Assembly: GCA_030631415.1 (NCBI GenBank)
Contig: DAOVLE010000065.1
Coordinates: forward strand, 1-21,502
Reading direction: 5' to 3'
Source of the DNA: JAAEQG01 sp023133475
Lineage (GTDB): Bacteria > Planctomycetota > Phycisphaerae > UBA1845
Length of the DNA stretch: 21,502 bases
The translations under genes were made by a program, and so were the position numbers. The notes below the pieces were generated by a model that saw nothing but the letters and a program-made list of their open reading frames with translations, did not search any database and was not told where the DNA came from. Shown piece by piece: positions 7,858 through 15,282 of this stretch. How positions within the stretch are numbered: the stretch's first letter is position 1; the number at the start of each line of letters is the position of its first letter.

Positions 7858-8733
7858 ATGTTCAATATCCGCGAAGCGAAGTGGTTAGCCCCGCAGGTTC
7901 GGTGGCTTATTGTTGATGCCCCCCGAGTGGCAACTCGTCATCAGCCGGGACACTTCGTGATTGTCCGGGTTCGTGACGATGGGGAGCGCATCCCGCTCAC
8001 CGTCGCCGATTCCGATGCCCAGGCTGGTACGATTACTCTGGTCGTGCAAGTGGTGGGAGCCACCACCGAGCTGCTCTGTGCCCTCCAGGCGGGGGACTCC
8101 ATTCTCGACCTCGTCGGGCCTTTGGGCAAGCCGACCGAGATCGAGAACTTCGGGCACGTGGTGCTGGTCGGCGGCGGCGTGGGGACCGCGGTGATCTACC
8201 CGCAGGCGGGAGCGTTGAAAGCCGCCGGAAACAAGGTCTCGGCGATCATCGGCGGGCGTAGCAAGCCTTATGTGATTATGGAGCAGGAACTCGGCGCGGT
8301 CTGTGACGCCGTTCACCCTTGCACCGACGACGGCAGCTACGGTTATCACGGCTTCGTCACCGGCAAGTTGCAGGAACTGATCGATAACGAGTCTGATCCG
8401 GTGAACGCAGTGCTGACCGCCGGGCCGGTGCCCATGATGAAGAACGTCGCCAAGGTGACCGAGGCGAAGAAGATTCTCACCATCGCGTCATTGAACCCCA
8501 TCATGGTTGACGGCACGGGGATGTGCGGTGGGTGTCGGGTGATGGTGGATGGCAAGCCGAAGTTTGCCTGTGTGGACGGCCCGGAGTTTGACGCTCATAA
8601 GGTGGATTTCGGCTTGTTGACCGATCGGCTGACCGCCTACCGCGAGCAGGAGAAACGTGCCTGGGACCGGCTGCACGAGAACCCGGAGCACAAATGCAAA
8701 CTTGAGGCTGCGATGAGGGAGTTGAAGGCTTAG
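7858..8733 (+). CDS. NfnA-like FAD/NAD-binding [2Fe-2S] subunit (sulfide/dihydroorotate dehydrogenase-like)
   Basis: A 291-residue protein of the ferredoxin-NADP reductase-like family. It is the small subunit of NfnAB, the electron-bifurcating NADH-dependent ferredoxin:NADP oxidoreductase, and related glutamate synthase or sulfide dehydrogenase complexes. The FAD-binding RIPLTVAD (44-51) and the nucleotide-binding LVGGGVGTAVIYPQA (103-117) are visible. The C-terminal cluster motif carries Asp218, Cys223, Cys226 and Cys238 (DGTGMCGGC...CVDGP), the Asp/Cys3 pattern of NfnA. ATG 7858 gives the usual MFNI start; GGAG at 7842-7845 is 12 nt upstream, somewhat far. A TTG at 7840 is in frame. The NfnB-like gene follows 190 bp later on the same strand, so the two surely form one enzyme. 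I leave the symbol blank because bifurcation cannot be told from sequence alone. Confidence 0.92.
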   Translation: MFNIREAKWLAPQVRWLIVDAPRVATRHQPGHFVIVRVRDDGERIPLTVADSDAQAGTITLVVQVVGATTELLCALQAGDSILDLVGPLGKPTEIENFGHVVLVGGGVGTAVIYPQAGALKAAGNKVSAIIGGRSKPYVIMEQELGAVCDAVHPCTDDGSYGYHGFVTGKLQELIDNESDPVNAVLTAGPVPMMKNVAKVTEAKKILTIASLNPIMVDGTGMCGGCRVMVDGKPKFACVDGPEFDAHKVDFGLLTDRLTAYREQEKRAWDRLHENPEHKCKLEAAMRELKA

Positions 8734-8749
8734 CACGAATTGTTCATAC

Positions 8750-8910
8750 TGAACGCAGAGACGCAGAGGGCGCAGAGAAGAATTGAGAATGGAGAATGGA
8801 GAAAACGGAGTGGCAACCGTTACCATTCTTCGTTTGTCCTGCGTGTGCTGCGTCTCTTTATGGCATCCCGGCTGAAAGCTGATGGCTGATAGCTGATAGC
8901 TAACTTGATG
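8750..8910. repeat. Repeat cluster inside the nfnAB-like operon
   Basis: GAACGCAGAGACGCAGAGGG (about 8750-8770) is followed by GAATTGAGAATGGAGAATGG and then TGCGTGTGCTGCGTCTCTTT, whose CTGCGTCTCT is the inverse of the first arm. At the right end is a heptamer array with units GCTGATG, GCTGATA and GCTGATA (8880-8900). This fills nearly the whole gap between the two subunit genes. No gene is present. Confidence 0.75.
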
Positions 8911-8923
8911 TGAGTGAATAATT

Positions 8924-10324
8924 ATGAAACCGGCAGAACGAATGAAGATTCCCCGGCAGTCCATGCCGGAACAGGAACCCGAGGTCCGCGCGCATAACTT
9001 TAACGAGGTGAACCTCGGCATGGATATCGAGACCGCCCGTTTGGAAAGCGAGCGTTGCCTGTGTTGCAAGGATGCCAAGTGCGTCTCGGGATGCCCCGTT
9101 GGTATAGACATCGCGGGTTTTGTTGGGGCTGTGGCTGATGGCGATCTGCGCAAAGCCGCCGAGATTCTCTACGACGCCAACGTTCTGCCGGGCATCACCG
9201 GGCGGGTGTGCCCGCAGGAAACCCAATGCGAAGAGGTCTGCATCCGGGCGAAGAAGGGCGAACCGGTCGCGGTCGGGTATGTCGAGCGGTTCGTGGCTGA
9301 CTGGGCTCGCGAGAACTACAAAGCGGTAATGACCTCGCCTCCGCCCACGGGTAAACGTGCAGCCATCGTAGGCTCGGGGCCGGCGGGCCTGACCTGCGCG
9401 GGTGAGTTGGCCAAGAAAGGCCACGACGTGACTGTCTTCGAGGCCTTGCACAAACCCGGCGGGGTGTTGCTCTACGGAATCCCGGAGTTCCGCCTGCCCA
9501 AGAAGATTATCGATCTGGAGGTCGGCAAGCTCAAGGAGATCGGTGTCAAAATCGAGTGCAACGTGGTCATAGGGCAAACGTACACCGTCGGCGAACTACA
9601 GGAAAAGGAAGGGTTCGATACGGTCTTCATCGCCAATGGTGCGGGGTTGCCGGTTTTCCAGGGGGTTCCGGGCGAGAACCTCAAGGGGGTTTACTCCGCC
9701 AACGAGTACCTGACGCGGGTGAACCTGATGGGGGCGTTCAGGGGCGAAGACTCCGATACGCCGGTGATACGGTCCAACTCCGTGGTGGTGGTCGGCGGCG
9801 GGAACACCGCGATGGATTCCATCCGCACCGCCCGCCGCTTGGGGGCTGACCCGGCGGTCCTGGTCTACCGCCGTTCGCGCAAGGAGATGCCGGCCCGTGT
9901 CGAAGAGATCAAGCACGCCGAAGAGGAGGGGGTGAAGCTCGATCTGCTGGTCAACCCGGTCGAGATTCTGGGGACCGAGGACGGCTGGGTTCGCAGTGTG
10001 GTTTGTCAGCGGATGGAGTTGGGTGAGCCCGACAGCTCCGGCCGCCGCCGTCCCGTGCCCATTGAGGGCAGTGAGTTCGAGTATCCCTGCGAGGTTTTCG
10101 TGGAAGCCATCGGGACCGGAGCCAACCCGTTGCTGACCCAAACCACCCCGGAGTTGAAGCTAAACAGATGGGGCAACATTTTGGCTGACGAGAATCTCAT
10201 GACCAGCATGCCCGGCGTATTCGCCGGTGGGGACATCGTCCGCGGTGGCGCCACGGTCATATTAGCCATGGGCGACGGCAAGGACGCGGCGGTAGCCATG
10301 CACAAGTACATGACCAACGGGTAG
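8924..10324 (+). CDS. NfnB / glutamate synthase small-subunit-like FAD oxidoreductase
   Basis: 466 residues, full length for the family that covers NfnB, homotetrameric GltA and GltD-like proteins. The N-terminal 4Fe-4S domain has CLCCKDAKCVSGC (Cys 45, 48, 53, 57) and CPQETQCEEVC (Cys 96, 102, 106). An FAD Rossmann motif, GSGPAG (150-155), is followed by the PGGVLLYGIPEFRLPK signature. A second, NAD(P)H-binding motif, GGGNTA, lies at 291-296, and the C terminus carries GVFAGGDIVRGGATVILAMG. With the adjacent NfnA-like subunit it probably moves electrons between NAD(H), NADP(H) and ferredoxin in the cytoplasm. No glutamate synthase large subunit is nearby, which favours the Nfn role over glutamate synthesis (inference). 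The ribosome binding site is weak. A long hairpin starts at its stop codon. Confidence 0.94.
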   Translation: MKPAERMKIPRQSMPEQEPEVRAHNFNEVNLGMDIETARLESERCLCCKDAKCVSGCPVGIDIAGFVGAVADGDLRKAAEILYDANVLPGITGRVCPQETQCEEVCIRAKKGEPVAVGYVERFVADWARENYKAVMTSPPPTGKRAAIVGSGPAGLTCAGELAKKGHDVTVFEALHKPGGVLLYGIPEFRLPKKIIDLEVGKLKEIGVKIECNVVIGQTYTVGELQEKEGFDTVFIANGAGLPVFQGVPGENLKGVYSANEYLTRVNLMGAFRGEDSDTPVIRSNSVVVVGGGNTAMDSIRTARRLGADPAVLVYRRSRKEMPARVEEIKHAEEEGVKLDLLVNPVEILGTEDGWVRSVVCQRMELGEPDSSGRRRPVPIEGSEFEYPCEVFVEAIGTGANPLLTQTTPELKLNRWGNILADENLMTSMPGVFAGGDIVRGGATVILAMGDGKDAAVAMHKYMTNG

Positions 10325-10428
10325 TCCAAGGTCCAAAGTCCAAAGTCAGAAACCAATGGGACTTTGGACCTTGGACTAGGGACTTTGGACTTATTAGCCG
10401 GTGCGGTGGCGGGTGAAACCCGCCCTAC
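10323..10428. repeat. TCCAAAGTCC hairpin plus ACCCGCC palindrome (copy 2)
   Basis: An 18-bp perfect stem, AGTCCAAGGTCCAAAGTC (10323-10340) with its complement at 10360-10377, overlaps the stop codon of the upstream gene. It is followed by AGGGACTTTGGACTTAT, then GGTGCGGTGG and the palindrome GGCGGGTGAAACCCGCC (10408-10424). The order matches 1681-1801. Its location suggests an effect on mRNA 3' ends, but there is no T-run. Confidence 0.85.
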
Positions 10429-10434
10429 CTGGGG

Positions 10435-11808
10435 ATGCAAACTACACCGACATTAGCTTTCGATCGAGGCACGCTGGCCCTTTCCGGGTTTCGCGGGCGC
10501 CCGGGGCCGCCGTTCGAGTGGGACAACCGAACCGGGCAGTGGCGTTGCCATGCTCGACACTACACAGCCGTTTTGCAGGCCTTCCACGAACAAATTCAGG
10601 ACACCTTGCCGGCTCCGCGTGCGGTTCGTTGGCCTGGCATCGAGCTTCCCGAACTTCGCCCGGACCAGGTTGAAGCCTTGTCCGCCTGGGAGCAGGCCGG
10701 CCGGCGAGGCCAAATCATCATGCCCACCGGCACGGGCAAGACGGTGGTGGGCTTGGCAGCCCTTGCCCGTTGTGCGATGGCGGCTTTGGTGGTGGCGCCG
10801 ATCCGGGACCTGATGTACCAGTGGCATCGGCGTATCCGCCAGGGTTTGGGTTTCAATGCCGGGATACTGGGGGACGGTCGACACGAAATCTGGCCTGTTA
10901 CCGTAACCACTTACGACAGTGCCTACATCCATATGGAACGTATGGGCGATCGGTTTGCCCTGGTGATCTTCGACGAGGAACACCATCTCCCAGGCCCCAA
11001 TCTGCGGCAGGCTGGCGAGTTCTGTGCCGCCGGGTGGCGCATGGGCCTGACCGCCACCCCGGAACGCTACGACGGGCAACACGTTTACCTGGATGAACTG
11101 ATAGGCCCGGTGGTCTACCGGCAGGAGATTTCAGAGGCCCGAGGGGCCACCCTGGCGGAGTATCAGACCGTGCGTGTCCCGGTGGCACTACGCGGCCACG
11201 AGCAACGACGTTACAACATGCTCAGCCGCCGGATTCGCACATTCATGAGCGAACGTCGCAAGGAAATGCCCGGATACCGGTGGGAGGACGTCTGCAAAGA
11301 GGCGGGCAAAAACCCCGAAGCCAGAGGGGTTTTGCAGGCCTTTCATGCCAAAGAGGCCATCGAGACCCGAGCAGCCGAGAAGCTCCGCGTGCTGGAGGAC
11401 CTCTTCCGGCTGCACGCTTATGAACAGGTTTTGGTCTTTACCGGCTCGAACCGTATGGCATTGGACGTTTCGCGGCGGTTCCTGATTCCGATGATTATAG
11501 ACAAGACCGGCAAGCACGAACGGCAAGCGATTCTCGACGGTTTCCAGGGTGGGCGGCTTCGAGCGTTGGTGGCCAATCAGGTCCTCGACGAAGGCATTGA
11601 CGTGCCCGCGGTCAAGGTGGGCGTGGTGCTTGGGGGGTTCGGCTCACCTCGGCAGGCCAAGCAGCGTCTCGGGCGCATTCTGCGCAAAAGCGGCGGAACG
11701 ACTGCCATACTCTACGAAGTAGTCTGCCAGGAGACCCGTGAGGAACTGCGGTCCAGATCGCGGCGGCGCAGCGACGCATATCAAGGGACGCGGCGCTTGC
11801 ACCTGTAG
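10435..11808 (+). CDS. XPB/Ssl2-like superfamily 2 DNA helicase
   Basis: A 457-residue SF2 helicase of the bacterial/archaeal XPB type; XPB unwinds or translocates on DNA in repair and transcription. An N-terminal domain (about 1-70) with LAFDRGTLALSGF and FEWDNRTGQWRC resembles the XPB damage-recognition domain. Then follow a Q-motif-like LRPDQ, Walker A MPTGTGKT (96-103), DEEH (180-183), TATPE (206-210), VLDEGIDVP (383-391) and QRLGRILR (410-417). The tail is arginine-rich. Archaeal and some bacterial XPBs are encoded next to a Bax1/DUF790 nuclease; none is seen here. ATG 10435 is immediately after a palindromic repeat and has no Shine-Dalgarno sequence, so a leaderless or differently placed start is possible. 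Confidence 0.9.
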   Translation: MQTTPTLAFDRGTLALSGFRGRPGPPFEWDNRTGQWRCHARHYTAVLQAFHEQIQDTLPAPRAVRWPGIELPELRPDQVEALSAWEQAGRRGQIIMPTGTGKTVVGLAALARCAMAALVVAPIRDLMYQWHRRIRQGLGFNAGILGDGRHEIWPVTVTTYDSAYIHMERMGDRFALVIFDEEHHLPGPNLRQAGEFCAAGWRMGLTATPERYDGQHVYLDELIGPVVYRQEISEARGATLAEYQTVRVPVALRGHEQRRYNMLSRRIRTFMSERRKEMPGYRWEDVCKEAGKNPEARGVLQAFHAKEAIETRAAEKLRVLEDLFRLHAYEQVLVFTGSNRMALDVSRRFLIPMIIDKTGKHERQAILDGFQGGRLRALVANQVLDEGIDVPAVKVGVVLGGFGSPRQAKQRLGRILRKSGGTTAILYEVVCQETREELRSRSRRRSDAYQGTRRLHL

Positions 11809-11836
11809 GCAATGATTGAACGTTTGCATTGCAATT

Positions 11837-11893
11837 GTAGGGCGGGTTTCACCCGCCGTCGTGGCATCGCGCGGCGGGTGGAACCCGCCCTAC
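11837..11893. repeat. GTAGGGCGGGTTTCACCCGCC inverted repeat
   Basis: Two palindromic halves, GTAGGGCGGGTTTCACCCGCC and GGCGGGTGGAACCCGCCCTAC, surround a GTCGTGGCATCGCGC spacer and pair with each other. It is the most complete copy of the family. It lies 29 bp after the helicase stop. Confidence 0.85.
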
Positions 11894-11934
11894 ACCTGTC
11901 ATCACGCCGTTTTCTCAGTTTTTCACGCTTCCTT

Positions 11935-12230
11935 TCTGCTCGCTCCCCTTCGGGTACACGCTCCCCTTTGGGTCGCCGCTAAACGCTACGGACTTGTCGC
12001 CGCTAAACGCTGCGGACTTGTCGCCGCTAAACCTGGATTATTCATGAACGCAGAGACGCAGAGAGCGCAGAGAAGAGCGAGAAGAGAGGAGGATCAGGGG
12101 GGAAGAGTTGAAACTGGGCAACGCCGCCAACCCCACATTTTCCATTTTTCATTTTCAATTTTCAATTTTCCCCGTGCTCCGCTGTGAATTAGTTGTGGCA
12201 CCGCGCGGCGGGTGGAACCCGCCCTACATT
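11935..12230. repeat. Composite repeat block upstream of the DUF2062 gene
   Basis: In order: CGCTCCCCTTCGGG and CGCTCCCCTTTGGG; tandem units of about 23 bp built on CGCCGCTAAACGCTACGGAC (11976-12034, two full copies plus a partial one); TTCATGAACGCAGAGACGCA; a purine-rich linker; TTTTCATTTTCAATTTTCAA; CCGTGCTCCGCTGTGAA; and the palindrome GGCGGGTGGAACCCGCC (12207-12223). The first part equals, in inverted orientation, the block at 1808-1910. The gene-free stretch 11809-12333 shows nothing else. Confidence 0.75.
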
Positions 12231-12333
12231 CTGACCGATGAACAAACGGGGTGGTTTGCCTCTTTATGGGCTTGGCAAGAATTGTTATCCTGGGGTGTTT
12301 CGGTTGCTCGGCTGAAGGTGAGACATCGCAACG

Positions 12334-12939
12334 GTGAGAGGTATCGGCAAAAAACTTCGCTTGATCTTATACAAGCGCATCCTGCACGCGGACGACTCCC
12401 CGCATCGCATCGCGCTTGGTGCGGGGCTTGCGACGCTGGTGGCTTTTACTCCAACTATTGGTTTCCAGACCGTAATTGCTTTGGCTTTGGCGGCTCTGAT
12501 GCGAGCCAACAAGGCGATTTGCATCCCGATCGTGTGGATCAGCAATCCGCTGACCGCTCTGCCCATCTACGGGGCGTGCTGGAAATTGGGGCAGGCCCTC
12601 ACCAGCGCACCGCCACCGGTGAGCAACACAAACATGGCTGTCACTCTCGGCAAACTGGCTGAACATACCGACGAGGGCATCTGGTTCCGGTTGTTTGAGC
12701 CGGAATTCTGGATGAGCCTGCTGAGCATGATGTTCGAGTTCGGGCTGGTGTTGTGGGTTGGATGCTTGCTGGTTGGCATGGTTGCGGGCATCCTGACATA
12801 CTTTGCCACCCGTTGGGGCGTCACCGAGTACCGTCAACGCCGCCGCGTGCGGAAGATATACCGCAACATCCGGCGGTCGCGCATCCGCAAAGCCAGACAA
12901 AACCGCCGGGCCAGAATCGGCAATATGGTGGGCACGTAA
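12334..12939 (+). CDS. DUF2062 integral membrane protein
   Basis: 201 residues. The first half carries the DUF2062 signature: SPHRIALGAGLATLVAFTPT, GFQTVIALALAALMRANK and IWISNPLTALPIYG-like segments (here VWISNPLTALPIYGACWKLG). These amount to two or three membrane segments between about 25 and 90. A further hydrophobic pair lies at about 128-158, and the tail (165-198) is strongly basic, probably cytoplasmic. The domain's function is not known; relatives are sometimes found next to or fused with glycosyltransferases. GTG 12334 is used, with AAGGTGAG about 11 nt upstream. The next gene, another membrane protein, starts 95 bp later beyond a hairpin repeat, so the two may be cotranscribed. Confidence 0.87.
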   Translation: MRGIGKKLRLILYKRILHADDSPHRIALGAGLATLVAFTPTIGFQTVIALALAALMRANKAICIPIVWISNPLTALPIYGACWKLGQALTSAPPPVSNTNMAVTLGKLAEHTDEGIWFRLFEPEFWMSLLSMMFEFGLVLWVGCLLVGMVAGILTYFATRWGVTEYRQRRRVRKIYRNIRRSRIRKARQNRRARIGNMVGT

Positions 12940-12950
12940 GCTTGATGCGG

Positions 12951-13029
12951 CCCTGGTCCAAAGTCCCTGGTCCAAAGTCCAAAGTCAGGAATCAACGAAA
13001 CTTTGGACTTTGGACTCGTCCCTGGGTGG
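12951..13029. repeat. TCCAAAGTCC hairpin (copy 3)
   Basis: The perfect 16-bp stem GTCCAAAGTCCAAAGT (12970-12985) pairs with 13000-13015 around a 14-nt loop. It is flanked by CCCTGGTCCAAAGTCCCTGG on the left and CGTCCCTGGGTGG on the right. The GGTGGAG of the right flank serves as the ribosome binding site of the next gene, so folding could hide or expose that start. Confidence 0.85.
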
Positions 13030-13034
13030 AGCCC

Positions 13035-14588
13035 ATGACAGAAGAATACATTGCCGCCGACGGGAACCACACCGCCTTGCCCCAAGACCAAACGCGTTGG
13101 TCGGTGTGGTCGGCGTTTGTCACTGCCGGTTTCTGCCCCAAGACAACAGCCATGCGGACCGCACACGCCGGTTTTGTGCAGGCCTATCTCGTGCATCTTT
13201 TGTCCATCCCACTGGCTGTTCTCTTGATCGTCTTCCTCACTGTGTTGGTGGATCAGCGTGGGGCGATACACCCGCTGTTGATACTGGACGAGATGTTGGA
13301 TGCCGTGTTGTTGCTCAAGAAGGGGTTTGTTCAAGACCCTTTCTGGACATCCGTCGGTTGCGGGGCGGCGTTTGGGGGTATCGAACTGCTCTTCCTGCTC
13401 GGTGCCATTATCGTCATGCCGTGGGGTGCGCGTGATGAACGACTCCGTTTGAGTTTCGGCAGTGCCCTGCGGCGGGGCTGGCTCTATTCGCCGCACGTGC
13501 TGTTGCTGATTTTGTTGCCGGGTTTGCTTAGTGTCGAGCTGTCTCGCGCCTCACGTGCGTGGATGCAAGAGTATTATATACCAGCAACCTGCCCCACACT
13601 GTCACCCCCCACTACACCGACCAACCAGTCTCTGAACTCTCCGGAATGGCAAGAGTATCAGGCCCAGAAGGCCAAGTACGACGTCGCCGTGGCAGAATAC
13701 CACAAAACCTCTCAGGAACTCTGGGAAACAACCTGGAGGAATCGTCCTTGGCTGCTGCGATACCGTGAGTTATTGATGGTCTGGTCGGTGATTTTGGTTG
13801 TGTGTTGGGGTCTGTGGGCGTGGCTACGTAGTGTGGGTGCTCCGCGGGCGGTTTTGCCGATATCCCGCCCACCACAATGTGAGGCGTGTGGGTACAACCT
13901 GATGTATGCGCCCCTCGAAGGGCGATGCCCTGAATGCGGTGAGGCGGTGAGCGCGTCCCTCGGGCCGCTGACCCGCCCTGGGAGCCCATGGCAACAGCGC
14001 ATCCGGTCAAACAGGTTGGATGTCTACTGGCGATGCGTTACCGACCCGATCATACGCCCCCGAGCGTTCGGGCGGTCCTTGCGGATTTGCACGCCCACGA
14101 CCGCCCATCGTGGGTTTATGGCTATTCACCTGCTGCTGGTGTTTGTCGTCGCAGCAATCGGGGTCATAGCCTGTATGGTCGCTAGTGATGAGTTCGAGGC
14201 GATCACGGATCCCATCGAAATTATTTGGGCGTCTGGAACGACAGGCGGATTCACGTTTGTTGTGATAACTTTGTTATTGTCTCTCGCCACCGCCGTAGCA
14301 GTGGCGATCGGATACCACTTTACGGACAAGCGCAACCTCATGCCGGGCACCATGCAGGCGGTCGCATATTTGGGAGGTTACCTGGTGTTGTGGGCCACCG
14401 CCGCTGTGGCAACTGCCCTGGTTATCACTATCGCCATGCCTTGGGTACGAGCATTTGCAAAGTTTCTCGATTGGAACTGCGATATGCTCTGCATGATATG
14501 CTGGTTGTTGCCAAACCTGCTCCTCTTATTCCACTACGTTCGGCTGGTGGTGCGCATCACCGCCGGCGCACGCTACGCCAACCGGTAG
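13035..14588 (+). CDS. Polytopic membrane protein with central zinc ribbon
   Basis: 517 residues from ATG 13035, with GGAG ending 3 nt upstream; the open frame to 12753 is repeat sequence. Hydrophobic segments at about 50-72, 108-130, 152-170 and 247-266 precede a Cys4 zinc-ribbon motif, CEACGYNL...RCPECG (Cys 282, 285, 298, 301). Several more spans follow (around LLLVFVVAAIGVIACMV, FVVITLLLSLATAVAVAIG, YLGGYLVLWATAAVATALVI and the C terminus). A hydrophilic, tyrosine/glutamine-rich loop (about 175-240) lies between spans 3 and 4. Zinc ribbons of this wording are frequent in Phycisphaerae membrane proteins, but I know no function. It shares the ribbon, not the rest, with the gene at 18648-19226. 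Confidence 0.8.
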   Translation: MTEEYIAADGNHTALPQDQTRWSVWSAFVTAGFCPKTTAMRTAHAGFVQAYLVHLLSIPLAVLLIVFLTVLVDQRGAIHPLLILDEMLDAVLLLKKGFVQDPFWTSVGCGAAFGGIELLFLLGAIIVMPWGARDERLRLSFGSALRRGWLYSPHVLLLILLPGLLSVELSRASRAWMQEYYIPATCPTLSPPTTPTNQSLNSPEWQEYQAQKAKYDVAVAEYHKTSQELWETTWRNRPWLLRYRELLMVWSVILVVCWGLWAWLRSVGAPRAVLPISRPPQCEACGYNLMYAPLEGRCPECGEAVSASLGPLTRPGSPWQQRIRSNRLDVYWRCVTDPIIRPRAFGRSLRICTPTTAHRGFMAIHLLLVFVVAAIGVIACMVASDEFEAITDPIEIIWASGTTGGFTFVVITLLLSLATAVAVAIGYHFTDKRNLMPGTMQAVAYLGGYLVLWATAAVATALVITIAMPWVRAFAKFLDWNCDMLCMICWLLPNLLLLFHYVRLVVRITAGARYANR

Positions 14589-14629
14589 AAGCATCTTGCC
14601 CGAGCGCGGGGTCCGGAGCGGCGAAGGAG

Positions 14630-14822
14630 TTAGCCCGCATTTCTCACCGCGGAGCACGCAGAGACCGCAGAGAGTTGAGAGGTAGGGAGTTATCGCAATT
14701 AGCGTTGAACAGACAATAAACACACTGTCAAAACCCGACACGCCCTAATTTAGCTGTAACTTCTTTCTAAAAAATTCTCTGCGATCTCCGCGATCTCTGC
14801 GGTGTGAGAAATGCGGGCTAAA
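14630..14822. mobile_element. MITE-like 193-bp element with 18-bp terminal inverted repeats
   Basis: The left end TTAGCCCGCATTTCTCAC (14630-14647) is perfectly complementary to the right end (14805-14822). Inside each end lies a CGCAGAG-type arm; the middle (about 14683-14741) is unrelated and AT-richer, with no coding capacity. The right arm has a 73-bp near copy at 7351-7423. The left arm matches the reverse complement of the arm at 1808-1845. No target-site duplication is obvious. A non-autonomous mobile element is an inference from shape and copy number. Its right end lies at the breakpoint of an AlbA_2 gene fragment. Confidence 0.6.
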
Positions 14823-14990
14823 CGTGGCGGTTTATTAGTGATGCCGAGCAACAATTCGCCGCCTTCATTAGCCAAGGCAACGCAGTACTTGTACAGCTTG
14901 TGGTTATCAAACTGGGTCTTCGCCTCCTTGAACTCCAACCGTTGGTGCTCCGAAGGAACGTTGAGCCAGATATCGATCTGTTTCGGTGTT
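14815..14990 (-). pseudogene. Fragment of an AlbA_2 (Schlafen-like) domain gene
   Basis: The minus-strand frame reads TPKQIDIWLNVPSEHQRLEF, then KEAKTQFDNHKLYKYCVALA and NEGGELLLGITNKPPR. This is the N-terminal AlbA_2 domain of ATP-binding/RecG-like proteins (LEFKEAK and ALANEGGG-type motifs). A TGA stops the frame just upstream of the fragment (about 15003) and there is no ATG at the expected start. After NKPPR the reading runs into the repeat element ending at 14822. Only about 55 of several hundred residues remain, so it is a relic. It is not a piece of the intact AlbA_2 gene at 15463-16932, whose sequence differs. Confidence 0.8.
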
Positions 14991-15009
14991 GTGTTTACGT
15001 TGCGTCAGT

Positions 15010-15282
15010 TCTCACTATCCGCCTTAGAAGGCCCTCGCGTTCGGCGAGCGACGCCATCACCTGGAGGCTGTCGCCGAGGATCATGCGGTTGGTCCAGTTG
15101 GCGTCGTGCGGGTCGAGGTCGCGGTTGCGGCGCTCATGCGCCACGCGGATCGGGCTCTGGTCGTCCTTGTCCATAACCGACTGAAACTCGGCGGTGGGAA
15201 TGTTCGGCCGCTTTGCCTCGTCGTGCGTGAGGGTTTCGACCTTCTTCTTCGTTTTCTTCCTGACGGATTTCTTCTTGGCCAT
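15010..15282 (-). pseudogene. Remnant of a type III DNA methyltransferase (mod)
   Basis: The 95-codon frame begins with a lysine-rich MAKKKSVRKKTKKKVETL, then THDEAKRPNIPTAEFQSVM, then SPIRVAHERRNRDLDP. It jumps to HDANWTNRMILGDSLQVMAS and LAEREGL before ending in unrelated LRRIVRTDAT. From memory of this Mod family, RNRDLDP and HDANW are normally separated by several dozen residues, and the DPPY catalytic block follows AEREGL. Here the spacer is deleted and everything after residue 85 is missing, so no activity is possible. ATG 15282 has GGA 8 nt upstream. Direct 11-bp repeats lie upstream. Confidence 0.8.

Noticed and set aside
9596..10141. Minus-strand ORF opposite the NfnB-like gene
   Set aside because: It is the antisense of a conserved oxidoreductase and has no recognisable domain.
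10323..10400. Rho-independent terminator after the NfnB-like gene
   Set aside because: The stem is strong, but it has no T-run, and the same hairpin also occurs upstream of genes, so it is treated as a dispersed repeat.
11976..12034. CRISPR array
   Set aside because: The units are directly tandem with no spacers and only two to three copies; there are no cas genes.
12753..13034. Longer start of the zinc-ribbon membrane protein
   Set aside because: This part overlaps the DUF2062 gene and the TCCAAAGTCC hairpin; ATG 13035 has its own ribosome binding site.
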